Shown: positions 10,764 to 21,857 of the stretch, piece by piece
How the letters are laid out: each line of letters begins with the position of its first letter
Numbering within the stretch: the stretch's first letter is position 1
Assembly (NCBI GenBank): GCA_029204225.1
Contig: CM055094.1
Location: forward strand, 4,708,063-4,772,062
Reading direction: 5' to 3'
Length of the DNA: 64,000 nt
DNA from: Diphasiastrum complanatum
Taxonomy: Eukaryota; Streptophyta; Lycopodiopsida; Lycopodiales; Lycopodiaceae
Position numbers and translations under genes: made by a program
Notes under the pieces: model-generated
The model's input: the letters and a program-made list of their open reading frames with translations, nothing else
Told to the model about the DNA's origin: nothing
The model's database searches: none

Positions 10764-11275
10764 TCATAATTGGCACCCCGTTGTAGATGCTCTTGAGGGT
10801 GGAATTCCAACCGCAATGGCTCCCGTGGAAGGATGAGAGAGAGGATGCGCAACTGTGGCACCCAGGTGGAAATGATCAGGCAACGAGTATGGGTTCAAGA
10901 AAGGAAACCTTCTGGAAAGTCTGTGGCTTCTGTTGTAGATGGTGGTAGCTTCTGTTTCTTCCAACAATTTCGTATATTCCTCTATTTAATTTCTTTGGGC
11001 ACAGAATCGCTCTGCCCTCAACTACAATTGTTCTTTTTGCTCCAGCTCATTTTGCTTGCGTTTCTCCTTTTCCTCTCTCTCCTTCATCTTTCGCTATTGC
11101 CTTTCTTTATGCCTAGCTTCTCGCTCCTTCAACTCCTGCTCCTCCTTCAGATCCAACTACTTTTGTATCCATTCCTTCTCTTTCTCTTCTCTTGCTATAA
11201 GTCTTTCCTGTTCTTGTAGTTCTCTATCGAATGCCTCGCCTTTCTTCACGTCTTCTCAATGTAGAGCTGCCTTCA
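10764..11275 (-). pseudogene. Coiled-coil (Glu/Lys/Arg-rich) protein pseudogene
   Basis: One minus-strand frame reads a strongly charged heptad-like stretch (RELQEQERLIAREEKEKEWI, DLKEEQELKEREARHKE, KMKEREEKEKRKQNELEQ) followed by LLEETEATTIYNRSHRLSRR. It is broken by in-frame stops after WIQK, after KERQ, after QKEQL and after QRN, so it is a pseudogene. The family is not recognisable; such tails occur in plant transposon-associated and gag-like proteins. No start, promoter or splice site is evident. Confidence 0.4.
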
Positions 11276-11419
11276 AAATATCGAGCAGTGAATCCACAGA
11301 ATGCGCTTGAACAGATAGTGTGTGTGGCGCATGTCCATGACTGTGAGAGAGACCCTGATCATGAGAGAAATAGAGGGAATATGAAATTTGAATTTGTGGA
11401 GGTAAATATGTATTGAAAA

Positions 11420-11660
11420 GAGGGCATACATCTTCCTCTCACACATACATACACATGCATGTGTCCAAAAAACCTCCTCCCTTGCATGCATGAAGAGGAG
11501 GCATGGGGAGGAGGGCCATACATGCATCCCCCTCCTCATCATTTTTAGTGAAGAAAATGTGTATGCATGGGTGAGGGGAGCAGGATGCATGGGTGCACCC
11601 ATACACATGTGCAAAAGTGTACATAAGTTTAAATATATATATATATATAGATATAACGAA
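11420..11660 (+). repeat. Palindromic ATGCATGGG repeat, copy 3
   Basis: Contains GGCATGGGGAGGAGGGCC, TATGCATGGGTGAGGGGAG, GTGCACCCATACACAT and GTGTACATAAGTTTAAATAT in the same order as copies 1 and 2. No Helitron-like sequence follows, so this part is a separate repeat. Confidence 0.75.
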
Positions 11661-11934
11661 CTCTGAAAACAGAACATTATTTTATATCAATCGTCTTAAT
11701 GGTTAGATCGACTGTTATAGAAGAAAGAAGGCCAAAAGACCTATCATGTGACAATATAAAGACATGTACACTTACTCATTGTATGTACAAGACAACAAGA
11801 GATGTATACAGAAGAATCAGAATCAGAATTATAAAAATTCGATTGATCAAAATTTGCAACAATTTTTTTTTTGTCAATTGTTCTGATTATCTAAAATTGT
11901 CTATCACACTCAGTCATATATTTCCTAAATCCAG

Positions 11935-12048
11935 TTGATAGATGTAGATGTCTTCTTGTATATATCCGTTCAAAAAGGCTGTTTGAACATGCCTCTGGTG
12001 TACTTCTAGATCTTCGGCAATTGCTAAGGCGAATAAAGATCGAATTGA
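11935..12048 (-). pseudogene. Copia reverse transcriptase scrap
   Basis: Reads SIRSLFALAIAEDLEVHQ then VQTAFLNGYIQEDIY, the Copia RT block usually ending MDVKTAFLNG. The first catalytic Asp is His here (QRHVQTAFLNG). About 38 codons; the remaining RT is absent. Confidence 0.75.
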
Positions 12049-12116
12049 CTGAACTCTAAAATCGCAATCTCTGCTTATATAGAGAGAGATTTTTTGTGCA
12101 TTAAATGAAAAAGTGC

Positions 12117-12285
12117 CACGTGCCAATTTTTGATTGGTGTGTCCTATTAATGATTGCTCCACACGTGCAAATATATGTGTCAGATTTTCAACCACACACG
12201 TGCCAATTTCTGATTCGTGTGTTTTTATTAATGATTACTCCACACGTGCGGATACATGTGTCTTCTTTTCAACCACACATGTGTC
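12117..12285 (+). repeat. 80-bp tandem repeat, about two units, each with two CACGTG boxes
   Basis: CACGTGCCAATTTYTGATT starts at 12117 and again at 12197; a third unit begins near 12277 and is lost. CACGTG falls at 12117, 12162, 12197 and 12243. This may be an LTR or promoter enhancer region. Confidence 0.8.
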
Positions 12286-12407
12286 ACCTATGGATTTGGC
12301 CGACATTGCACATAAATGCTTTGCACGCATTACATGAATTGATGTATCTTTGAAGTATCACGTATCTAACGGTGATTTTTGAACGACTACGATGAATCTG
12401 CGGGATC

Positions 12408-12417
12408 TATATAAGGG
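12408..12417 (+). promoter_or_regulatory. Possible TATA box
   Basis: CTATATAAGG lies downstream of the CACGTG repeats and about 250 bases upstream of the coding-like region on the same strand. There is no transcript evidence. Confidence 0.3.
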
Positions 12418-12665
12418 CTAAACATCGCCATAAAACGTTTTGCTATTCGGAGATCTTGAAGGCAATATCGCAACCACGCGAGTCTATTGCTTTTGATTTT
12501 ATTTGCCAGCACTCCCTAGCATGCCTGCGATATCGGATATTTGTTTCTGCTGCCCAATATCTCTACGATGCGACACTGCTACTTTTATCCTATTTTTCCT
12601 GCACACCGTCACGTGCCTACGATATCGTTACATGCTTGTTTCTCTGATATCGCTACCACACGACA

Positions 12666-13147
12666 GTGCCTCTCTGGATGGCTAGACTGGCTTCGATGTA
12701 TGACCCTGCTCTGTCACGGTCGATGGTGATATCTTCTACATCAGGTGTAGAAGAACACGATAAAAGCAAGACACTGCTTGACATTCTTGTATACCATATG
12801 AATAGCCTGCCATATTTACCATTGAATGATATTGGGGATGTGTTAGAGGACAAGATCCTATCTGTACTAGCCAATGCATTGTCAGAATTTTTGATAGAAT
12901 AGACTTCAATCATGATGATTTAATTGAAGGGATTGACTATGAAAATGAAGGTGGTTGAAAGTCTGGAGAGCAGGCCTTACAAATTACAAGGCAACAATGT
13001 CTAACCTATGGAGCAAATGCTCCTAGTGAGGAAGAGTTCATTGAGTTTCAAAAAAGATATCCTCCTCCAGAGCAATACGTTTTTTCTGAGGATACGTTTC
13101 TTGCTGGGCATGACTTGCATGGAATAGGATTGTTGGAGTATGACCAG
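12666..13147 (+). pseudogene. Coding-like region of unknown family
   Basis: An open frame from 12666 (about 78 codons, including LLDILVYHMNSLPYLPLNDI) ends at TAG near 12900. In another frame coding character continues through IDFNHDDLIEGIDYENEGG, a TGA, then QQCLTYGANAPSEEEFIEFQ and FSEDTFLAGHDLHGIGLLEY, ending at ATG|GTAATT, a possible splice donor near 13147. With one frameshift and one stop it would be a single broken gene. I recognise no domain. It converges on the decayed minus-strand gene that follows and may belong to the same mobile element. Confidence 0.35.
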
Positions 13148-13234
13148 CATGACATGGTAATTTTCATTTTCTTATTCCATCATAATCATATTTAGCATTG
13201 TATTCAATCAAAATCCATCTGAAAATTTAATTGA

Positions 13235-15016
13235 TTACAAATTTTTGTATTTATGTTGTGCAACCCTTGATCTTGTCAAATTCAAGTCTTTACAATTCTT
13301 CATACAATACAAACAAGGATGTTTAGTATTTGCCCCATGCGAAACATTATACATACATTTCCGTGTCTTTAAATCACTTGCAAGATGCCATAAAATTTGA
13401 AACGTGCCATAGTTTGGCACATATATTTCGTTTATACCCATGTGCTCTTCAATAATCTTCGCATAATCTGATGTCAAAAAATCCACGACAAGATAGCATG
13501 GTCTTCTTTTAAAACCTGAAAAGTAACAAACACATACAAAGTTACGAACATTGACATTAGCAACTTAGGTGATAAAATACAATACTAAGTAAAATTGAAG
13601 TATACCTGAAATGTTGCTAACCACCATATTTCATTCTCTGGTTGAACAGTAAATGAGGAATCATATGCATCATTTTCAGTATTGTTCAATGCTCTGTTCG
13701 TAAAGGTGATACTTATCCATTCCAATTTTTGTCCCTTAACAATCTCAGACTCATCAAGTTTAATAACCAATATCAAATTTCCTTGGGCTTCTCTTTTAAA
13801 TATTTTGTAATATTTATCATGTATGCCACTACTTTGTTAATATTCAAAAATAAATTGTTGGACTAATTGTATTCCAATGTTCCACTCTCACATGTATACA
13901 ATTTTTTGATATGAAATGGTTCACCTATAAGCATACTCATACTCTCATCAAGACAATATCTTGCTTTTTTTACTCTAAATGGACGAGAAAGAGGTAGCTT
14001 TCGAATCTTCACATGTGCAAAGGCTTCTTGTACAATTTTAAACAATAGAGTATATGCTTTATGACTAATTCCTGAATCATCACATGCTCCCTGGATAACT
14101 CTTGCATCCAAGACATGTTGAATGCTCTGTATAACCGCTGCAGCAATATCATTTTTAATCTTGTCATAACGAGAATTCTTTAACATTTCTTTTGTAGTTT
14201 TTGATGACAATATGGAACCCAAAGATTTTCCAATACTTGTAGAATCTTTATAATGTTCTCTCGCCACCAAAGATGATTTGCAAAACATAATAAATAATTA
14301 AATTAGCAAGCATTAGAAAAACAAGCACATAAAAACTTAGCAAGCGTGTCATTTGCTCTTTTGATTAATACTTACTTGAATGCTTGAATCCTTTTCTTCT
14401 TGTTTCCACTTCTTGAAGACAGATCATCTATGTCTTTCTTTGGAAGTCGTTTGCATTTTGTTATATTTAATTTTCTCCTGAGAACTTCGCCTTCAACAAT
14501 AACACTCAAGATTTTCCTTTTAAAATTCTCAACATCTCTCAACATAACTTGATTGGATATTTGAAGATCAGTAACAATAGTTTTTAATTCTGATATATTG
14601 GAGCTCAATGTCGTATTCTTTTATATTTGTTTCTACAAATTTTCTTGAAGTATTGCCTTCTCATTGTTTGTTTGATTCAACAAATACTCCAATACTTGTG
14701 TTCGCTTCATTGTTTCATACATCCCGTATTGGCTCAACTTTTGACAGTATCCCAACAATCCACTATGTCCATTACACACAAAATTCAATAACTGGCCAGT
14801 AGTTTGAAAGTCCAAAAAACATCCTGTACTTGGATCTCTGGGATAAATTGATCCAACTGTCCACAAATCAATATTTCTACAATTTTTTCCTCTAAGTTCT
14901 TTCTTACAAGTCTCATTAATCTGACCAGCTTTGGTGTTTCTCTTATAAATTGGAGCACAATCGAGTGGGAGCACAATATGAAGATCAAACTTTTCCATTA
15001 TTTCAAAATCAAACAA
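13235..15016 (-). pseudogene. Decayed multi-exon gene of unknown, possibly transposase-like, family (copy 1)
   Basis: Minus-strand coding segments lie in order. Segment A is 15016-14376, in one frame with two stops near 14628 and 14618, ending at donor GTAAGT; it contains APIYKRNTKAGQINETCKKE, CRNIDLWTVGSIYPRDPSTG and LLGYCQKL, then a coiled-coil-like stretch and a basic GNKKKR. Segment B is about 14288-13606, with one TAG near 13861 and donor CAG|GTATAC. Segment C is 13515-13235, after acceptor TTTTCAG, and contains PCYLVVDFLTSDYAK and a CX2C in GANTKHPCLYC. B and C loosely recall uncharacterised animal transposase-like proteins in which a GD motif precedes a CxWC; that resemblance is from memory and weak. 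It matches none of the common plant groups (hAT, MULE, CACTA, Harbinger) that I can recognise. Part of segment A recurs at 30.7-31.3 kb, so this is a repeat family. Confidence 0.5.
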
Positions 15017-15380
15017 ACTAAATCATGTAACGAGAAAAACGATTCACACGAATTCAAAACAAACTTGTAAATAATTAATATGCATGTTATATAATCTACC
15101 TTTCAAATGTTTTCAAAGATTTTTGGAGGGAACACCAAAAAATTATTCTCTCCTTCTCCTCTTGCTACTGATATCTTCTTGAGAGCGTGAATAAAAGCTT
15201 TTTGGTGTGCTTAGGCGGCGTGTGCTTAGTCGACTGTGTGCTTAGGCGGCGTGTTTATTTCGTTTGAGTTGTAATGAGTTAACCACACCAGTTAGACGGC
15301 GGGCGGCACCGGAAACTAGAAAAACGGCAACAAATCTTGCCGATTTTACTTTCTCTCTCTAATCATTCTCTGACTAAGTT
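15017..15380. other. Upstream region of the unknown gene
   Basis: GTGTGCTTAGGCGGC occurs twice, about 31 bases apart, near 15205 and 15236. It could be promoter or the edge between the unknown gene and the Copia fragment. Confidence 0.35.
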
Positions 15381-15389
15381 CGAGTTTCT

Positions 15390-16593
15390 TATAGGGCCCT
15401 TTTTGAATTGAGGTTTTCCCTAATGCTTCTTGTAGCACTCACTTGCAAAGTGTTCTTTGATGCCACAATAGAAGCATTTGAGCTTTGATCTATCTTTCTT
15501 TTTGCCACTTGAAGAAGCCTCCACTTGATCTTGCCCTTTAGACCACTTGCCTTTGTTTTTGCCCTTGATGAACATAGCCTCTTCTCCAACTTGAGTTGAT
15601 GTAGATCCACTCCTTGGTTGAAGCCTATATTCTTAATTGATCAAGATCTCTTGAAGAACCATCAAACTTGGCAAAGTTCTTTGAATAGCAAGACTTTGAA
15701 CAATGTTAGCATGAACATCCAAGTTAAGAATGCATCCACAACTGATCTAGAGATAAGCTATGAAAGCATTACATAAGCAAGACTTAGCCCTAGAAAGCAG
15801 GAAAGAGAGCTTAAAGAGACTAAAGAGGAGAGCGACCAATATCATAGCTGAATAACAAATGACATAGATTCCCTACTTATAGCCTAAAGGAAGCTTCCAG
15901 TGGCAAGGGCCCAACTGGGAGGGATAATAGTGCGCCCTCCAAGAAGGCGCCCACGCTCCAGTAATATGTCCAAATGTCCAAATAATGAATAATAAGGCCC
16001 AAGGCCAACCATAAAGTCTAAGTGTCAATAATGAATAAAAAAAGCCCAAGGCCTGCTTATGCATAAAGTAAAGTAAATGTAAATGGACATGGCGAATGTA
16101 ATGAGCCGAGTCCATAACTATCCAACAAACCATTAAGAATTACTTGAACAAGCTCTCCTTACTTAATGCTCTCATCAATGCAAGCCAACTCATCATTCCA
16201 TGCTTTCACTCTCAAAACAAAAGTGTTTGGACTTTCTTCACTCTTTTGCAAACAAGAAAAGCTTTGGCTTCTTAGAGTCAACACTCTAGAAGTAGACTTG
16301 GACTCATAAAGCTTCTTCAAAGCTTCCCAAGCCTCACTTGATGAAGTACACTTACCAACTTCCTCAAGAAGCTCATTGGTAACATTCATCTTGATCATGT
16401 GTGGAGCCCTTTTGGCCCTCTTATCATACCTCAATTAATCTTGTTGTGTTGCTGGCCTCTCCTCCAAACGTACAACAATATTCAAAACATCATTCATCTC
16501 AAGAAGTAATTCCATCCTCACTTTCCATAATGAATAGTTGCTTGAGGTAAGCCTATCACTAGCTTCCAACATGACTCCACTTGATGTTGCCAT
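15390..16593 (-). pseudogene. Copia gag, interrupted
   Basis: The probable start is the ATG at 16593 (MATSSGVMLEASDRLTSSNY). The frame continues WKVRMELLLEM, a TAA near 16437, then NELLEEVGKCTSSSEAWEAL and KLYESKSTSRV, typical of the Copia gag (UBN2-type) core, another TAA after DESIK, then LVQVILNGL. A solo LTR is inserted here (15704-16127). Gag resumes with VQSLAIQRTLPSLMVLQEIL and ends with a perfect zinc knuckle CFYCGIKEHFASEC (CX2CX4HX4C) near 15437-15482. Gag would coat the retrotransposon RNA; this copy is dead. Confidence 0.85.
15704..16127 (-). mobile_element. Solo LTR nested in Copia gag, 424 bp
   Basis: Begins TGTTGGATAG and ends GCTAACA on the minus strand (TG...CA). Flanks are AACAA (15699-15703) and AACCA (16128-16132), a 5-bp target duplication with one mismatch. 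A TATA-like GGCTATAAGTAGGG sits mid-element. Removing it lines up gag LVQVILNGL with VQSLAIQRTL. This LTR is unlike the host element's own LTR. Confidence 0.8.
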
Positions 16594-17178
16594 GTAGCAA
16601 TGACTTGATCTTCTCTTTATACCTATTTTAATGCATAAAGCACTCCTTTGAACAACAACAAACTCTTTCAAAAGAAATCACAAAGATATGAAACTCCTCA
16701 ACTCTCTTCTAGCACTTATACCAAGCAAATCAACACATAGAATCATGAAATCTTGATCAACACATGATCTATCCTCAATCTAATGACTCTTGCCACTTTC
16801 TAAGATTGATACACACTCAAATAAAGTTCAATAACCTCACTATCTAGAGATCCAATCAAAATTATGTTTTGACAATATCACAAAAAATTGATTATTTCAA
16901 AATCTATATGCAAATGCTCAAATCTTGATATGCAATCTTATAGCCACCACTTAGGCTTTCCTAATGATCCAAAAACTGGCCAAATCTAGTATGTGAATTC
17001 AAAAATCAGAATTGATCAAGATTATAATCCTAAATAGAGTTTAGATCTACAAAAGATCCAATCTACATATGCAAGAAACTCGATTTTGGTGTAGAATCCT
17101 AGCTAGCATGCCCTAACATTGATATCTTCTCCAAATCATCGATGGATGTGAATGCCTCCTTCATAACTTGAAACACAA

Positions 17179-17190
17179 GCTCTGATACCA
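17179..17190 (-). other. Primer-binding site (initiator tRNA-Met)
   Basis: TGGTATCAGAGC on the minus strand, directly next to the LTR end. It is the standard Copia primer-binding site. Confidence 0.92.
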
Positions 17191-17845
17191 TGTGAAAGAT
17201 TTGGGATCAATTTATATCCAAATCATCTACAAATCTTTGGTTACAAAAACAAGCAATTCACCAATCTTGCCAATGTAGAAAAATCAGCATCTACACACAA
17301 AATATAATACTAACTCTAATAGAACTTGATCAAACATGAATCAAAATACAAATAGAAGCTATTGTCCGTAAAGCAACATCCTACTATTTTTCACACGTGT
17401 GGATCTGAAAATAGCAATAACAATTTATTGTACACATAAAATTGCAAGATATTACAAGTAGAGTGCATCAATGGATAGTAGAACCCAAGAGAACCATGTA
17501 TAAGCATGAATGAGGTAAGAGAGGTAGAAGATCTGCCTGCTCTCACATGTGTAAAGCTATATATATCAGATCCATGAATATTCAAAAGTTTGGTTTCCCT
17601 CCAAAATGATAACACCCTAACATAGATTGACTAGGTTCCATGAACCTTATTCAAATTTGAATCTACTAGTAACTCGGCTTTCTAGCTTTCCCTCCAACTC
17701 TAAAACGAGTAATTTCAAATGCATTTAGACTAATATGACTATAAAAAGTAAATTTCCAAGTCTAATATGAAATTGGCCTCAATTGCCAAATAAACAAATG
17801 TAGCATTTGACTCAATATAGATCAAACTAGTTGAAATCTCTCACA
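17191..17845 (-). mobile_element. Copia 5' LTR, 655 bp
   Basis: Minus strand starts TGTGAGAGATTT and ends AAATCTTTCACA, near-perfect inverted termini. A TATA-like GATATATATAGC occurs near 17560. Related to the LTR at 29841-30508. Confidence 0.85.

Positions 17846-19057
<1,212 letters not shown>

Positions 19058-19130
<73 letters not shown>
19058..19130. repeat. (GA)n microsatellite
   Basis: 73 bases of GA repeat. Confidence 0.97.
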
Positions 19131-19132
<2 letters not shown>

Positions 19133-20574
19133 GTGGTCTATTTCCTACCCTATCCTCAACCCTAGATCCAAGCACACAAGCATCAAAGTAGACGAGGTTA
19201 GATGTCATGCAAGGTTCGATCCCATGAGAGCGATAGCATAAATCCAAATCCAGCATGCATAGATGATCCACAATTAACTCTAAGATCGATTAACACTAAG
19301 CATTAATCCTACATCCATTAAATTAACACTAAACCATAAGAGGGCCAACTTGCTTGTATTAGAAATGAAGATGAAAACATGTTTTACAAACTCGAGTTTG
19401 CACCTGTTTATAGTAGCCAATTCTAACCTACATTCCAAAAAATGGAGGGAACTCAATTCAAAAATTGGAGAGAACCAAATTGAATTTGAATTTCAAACCA
19501 ATTTTGGTGGGAACCCCTACTTTATTCACTAACTTGACATTTAGGCCCTGCGACCTAGCTTCTAGATTGAGATCAATCTGCTTTTAGTTGCGCTCCAGCC
19601 CCAAATTCCACATGCTTCATTCACACAACACATGTATGTACTGGTCACAAACTCTCATGAGAAAAGAGGTGAAGGTTGCACAATTAATTTTGATGGAGAT
19701 CTGTCTCCCAGATGCACCTTTCAACTCAAATCCACAACAAGAGAGCACACTTCACAGCTTATGAATCTCCAGAAGGAAGGAGAAGCTAGATTGCCTTAGT
19801 CGTTTTCTATTTGCAGAACCATTCATGAAAATCAATTTCTAATAAACCGACTCCAAGTAGCAATTGGCTGTCAAACGGCCTTTGGCAGCACTTTAGAAGT
19901 TTCAGAAAAGTCTCTTCTTAACCTTATTACAATTCTTAGAACCATCCATCATGCTTCCACAACTTTGCAGGGAAAGTAGCAATTCCAAGGAGGTGACTGC
20001 TACTCCAATTGTCTTAGCTATCTATTTTGCTTAATAATAGCTTAACTGCCTTCCATCAATGTCTTTCAACATGCAGTTTCACAGGAGGATTTTGGACATA
20101 AATCCCTCTATCCTCAACACGCAGTCACCAGAATCATGTACTAAAACAAAAATTAGCTGTTCATATTATCTGGATGAATTGACTTACATCAATCAATCTA
20201 TGAACCCGATCAAGAAAACATGATTCAGCACATTATGGACTAAAGCATGCAATCAGACTTTAACCAAGCAGAATCTAGCAATGAACCAAGCATCCGAATC
20301 TGGGTTAGTAGTTTATTCTACTCGAATTGAAAGCTTTCTCAAAGAACAAAAAATTATGAATGAAGTCACAAAAATTCTCAGCATCAATAATCCAAAATCA
20401 ACCTTGTAGAAGAGCACTCTACCACAATTTTGGAAAACAAGCTGCAACCAGAATTATGTGAATCCTATCGATTTGAAAAATTAACACTTCAATCCAGGAT
20501 ACCAATCCAAGTGCTTCCGACTTCCAATCCGATGTAGAACTCATCTCCATTCCCATCCAAGATCGCATCTTAGT
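19131..20574. other. Possible non-coding interior of an LTR element
   Basis: Lies downstream (minus sense) of the LTR and primer-binding site at 20.6 kb, where gag would be expected. No gag motif was found, so the element may be non-autonomous (LARD/TRIM-like) or truncated. Confidence 0.35.
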
Positions 20575-20986
20575 GGGGCTCTGATACCAATGTAAAGACC
20601 CTAAGAGATAACCCCTAAGATGAGGATAGGAGAACACAATAAGAGAGACTATGGAGCCAGACTGCCCAACCAATCCTAGATCAAGCCCCCAACCCATGCC
20701 ATGTGAAACAAGAGGAGAAGAGAGAAACTAATAACCTAAAACCCAATATGGCGACGAGAGAACTCTTACCTCAATATATAGAGAGTAGATTTCTGTGCAT
20801 AAACCCATGCAATCCCCATGCAGGTCAACTATAAATAGGTCACATCTCTTCATGCAAACCTCCTGCTTATATCCATCACACGTACATGCAATACTCCATA
20901 TGTCTCAATTAGAGTGTCTGGGTCCTCTCAAGGTTATTAGACACAAACTGGCCTTGACATGGAATTAAATCACGGAGTGACCAACA
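20575..20986 (-). mobile_element. LTR with adjacent tRNA-Met primer site
   Basis: TTGGTATCAGAGCCCC (minus, 20590-20575) abuts an LTR-like segment 20591-20986 that starts TGTTGGTCAC and ends GGTCTTTACA on the minus strand. TATA-like TATTTATAG occurs within it. It shares AATTAGWGTGTCTG and TCAAGGTTATTA-like blocks with the next LTR. Confidence 0.65.
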
Positions 20987-21415
20987 ATCTCAAATACTGG
21001 AGGGCCGGTCTACCATATTAGGACTATTCTAGGTCCTTAACCAAATTTATGACAAAAAACATGGCCTAGAACCATAAATCTTGAAAAGAATGGGCATGCA
21101 TCATTAACTTCATCATTAATGATCTCTGAGATGAAACTACACTTGTTGGAAAATTCAGATCTACATAAGATTTGACTCTTGTGCTACACAAGAAAAAGCT
21201 CCAAAAAAGCATCACAAATTAGCTTCCAAGGACAATTCTCCATAAAACTTAAAAATTGCCTAGAGAAATGGATCTTAGCAACATGCAAATTGAAACCGAG
21301 AGAATATACCCACTGGCAACCTTGTTCTCCACTTGGATGATAATACCAATTGATCCACACCAAAATCTTAATGAAAAGCAACACCACTCCAAGTTCTCCG
21401 ATCTTCCTGAGCCTT
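20987..21415. other. Sequence between the two LTRs, nothing recognised
   Basis: About 430 bp with overlapping short frames on both strands. If the two LTRs belong together this is a TRIM-like interior. Confidence 0.35.
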
Positions 21416-21857
21416 GCTCTGATACCAATATAAGGAAAAGCTCCACAAGATCCTGCTCACAAGACAACAAAACAGAGAACACACTATGGAGAAACCACCT
21501 AACCAAGTAAAAGCAACCAATCAATCTCTAGAAGCTTCACCCCCAAGCCAAGGATTAGGAAGCATGAGAGTAGAGAGAGGTCCTGGCAATGAATCAGCCA
21601 AACAATGATGGAGTAGGATGAGTTTGTCCTCCTTATATAGGCCTAAGACCCTCTTGTGCATATAGTAATGCAAGGTCCCAACTCCCCTATAGATAGATTC
21701 ATTTGCTATTGATACTCTACACATGCATTGACTGTCCCAAACCTTGTACTAACTCTAATTAGTGTGTCTGAGGGCCTCACAAGGTCATTAATTACATTGC
21801 GAGTCACATCCAGTATGACGTGGTATAACTAATGAACTTGGGGTGTTTATCCCAACA
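21416..21857 (-). mobile_element. Second related LTR with tRNA-Met primer site
   Basis: TTGGTATCAGAGC (minus, 21428-21416) adjoins a segment 21429-21857 that starts TGTTGGGATAAACACCCC on the minus strand. It contains GGCCTATATAAGG as a TATA box. Its 3' terminus (CCTTATA) lacks the usual CA, so it is decayed or the boundary is slightly off. Confidence 0.6.

Larger units (their letters stand above)
15381..17845 (-). mobile_element. Copia retrotransposon, 5' half (LTR, PBS, gag), 3' part missing
   Basis: On the minus strand the order is LTR (17845-17191), tRNA-Met primer-binding site (17190-17179), leader, then gag from about 16593 to 15390. No integrase, RT or second LTR follows; the element stops near 15380. 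A second LTR-plus-leader copy of the same family is at 29.4-30.5 kb. Confidence 0.85.
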
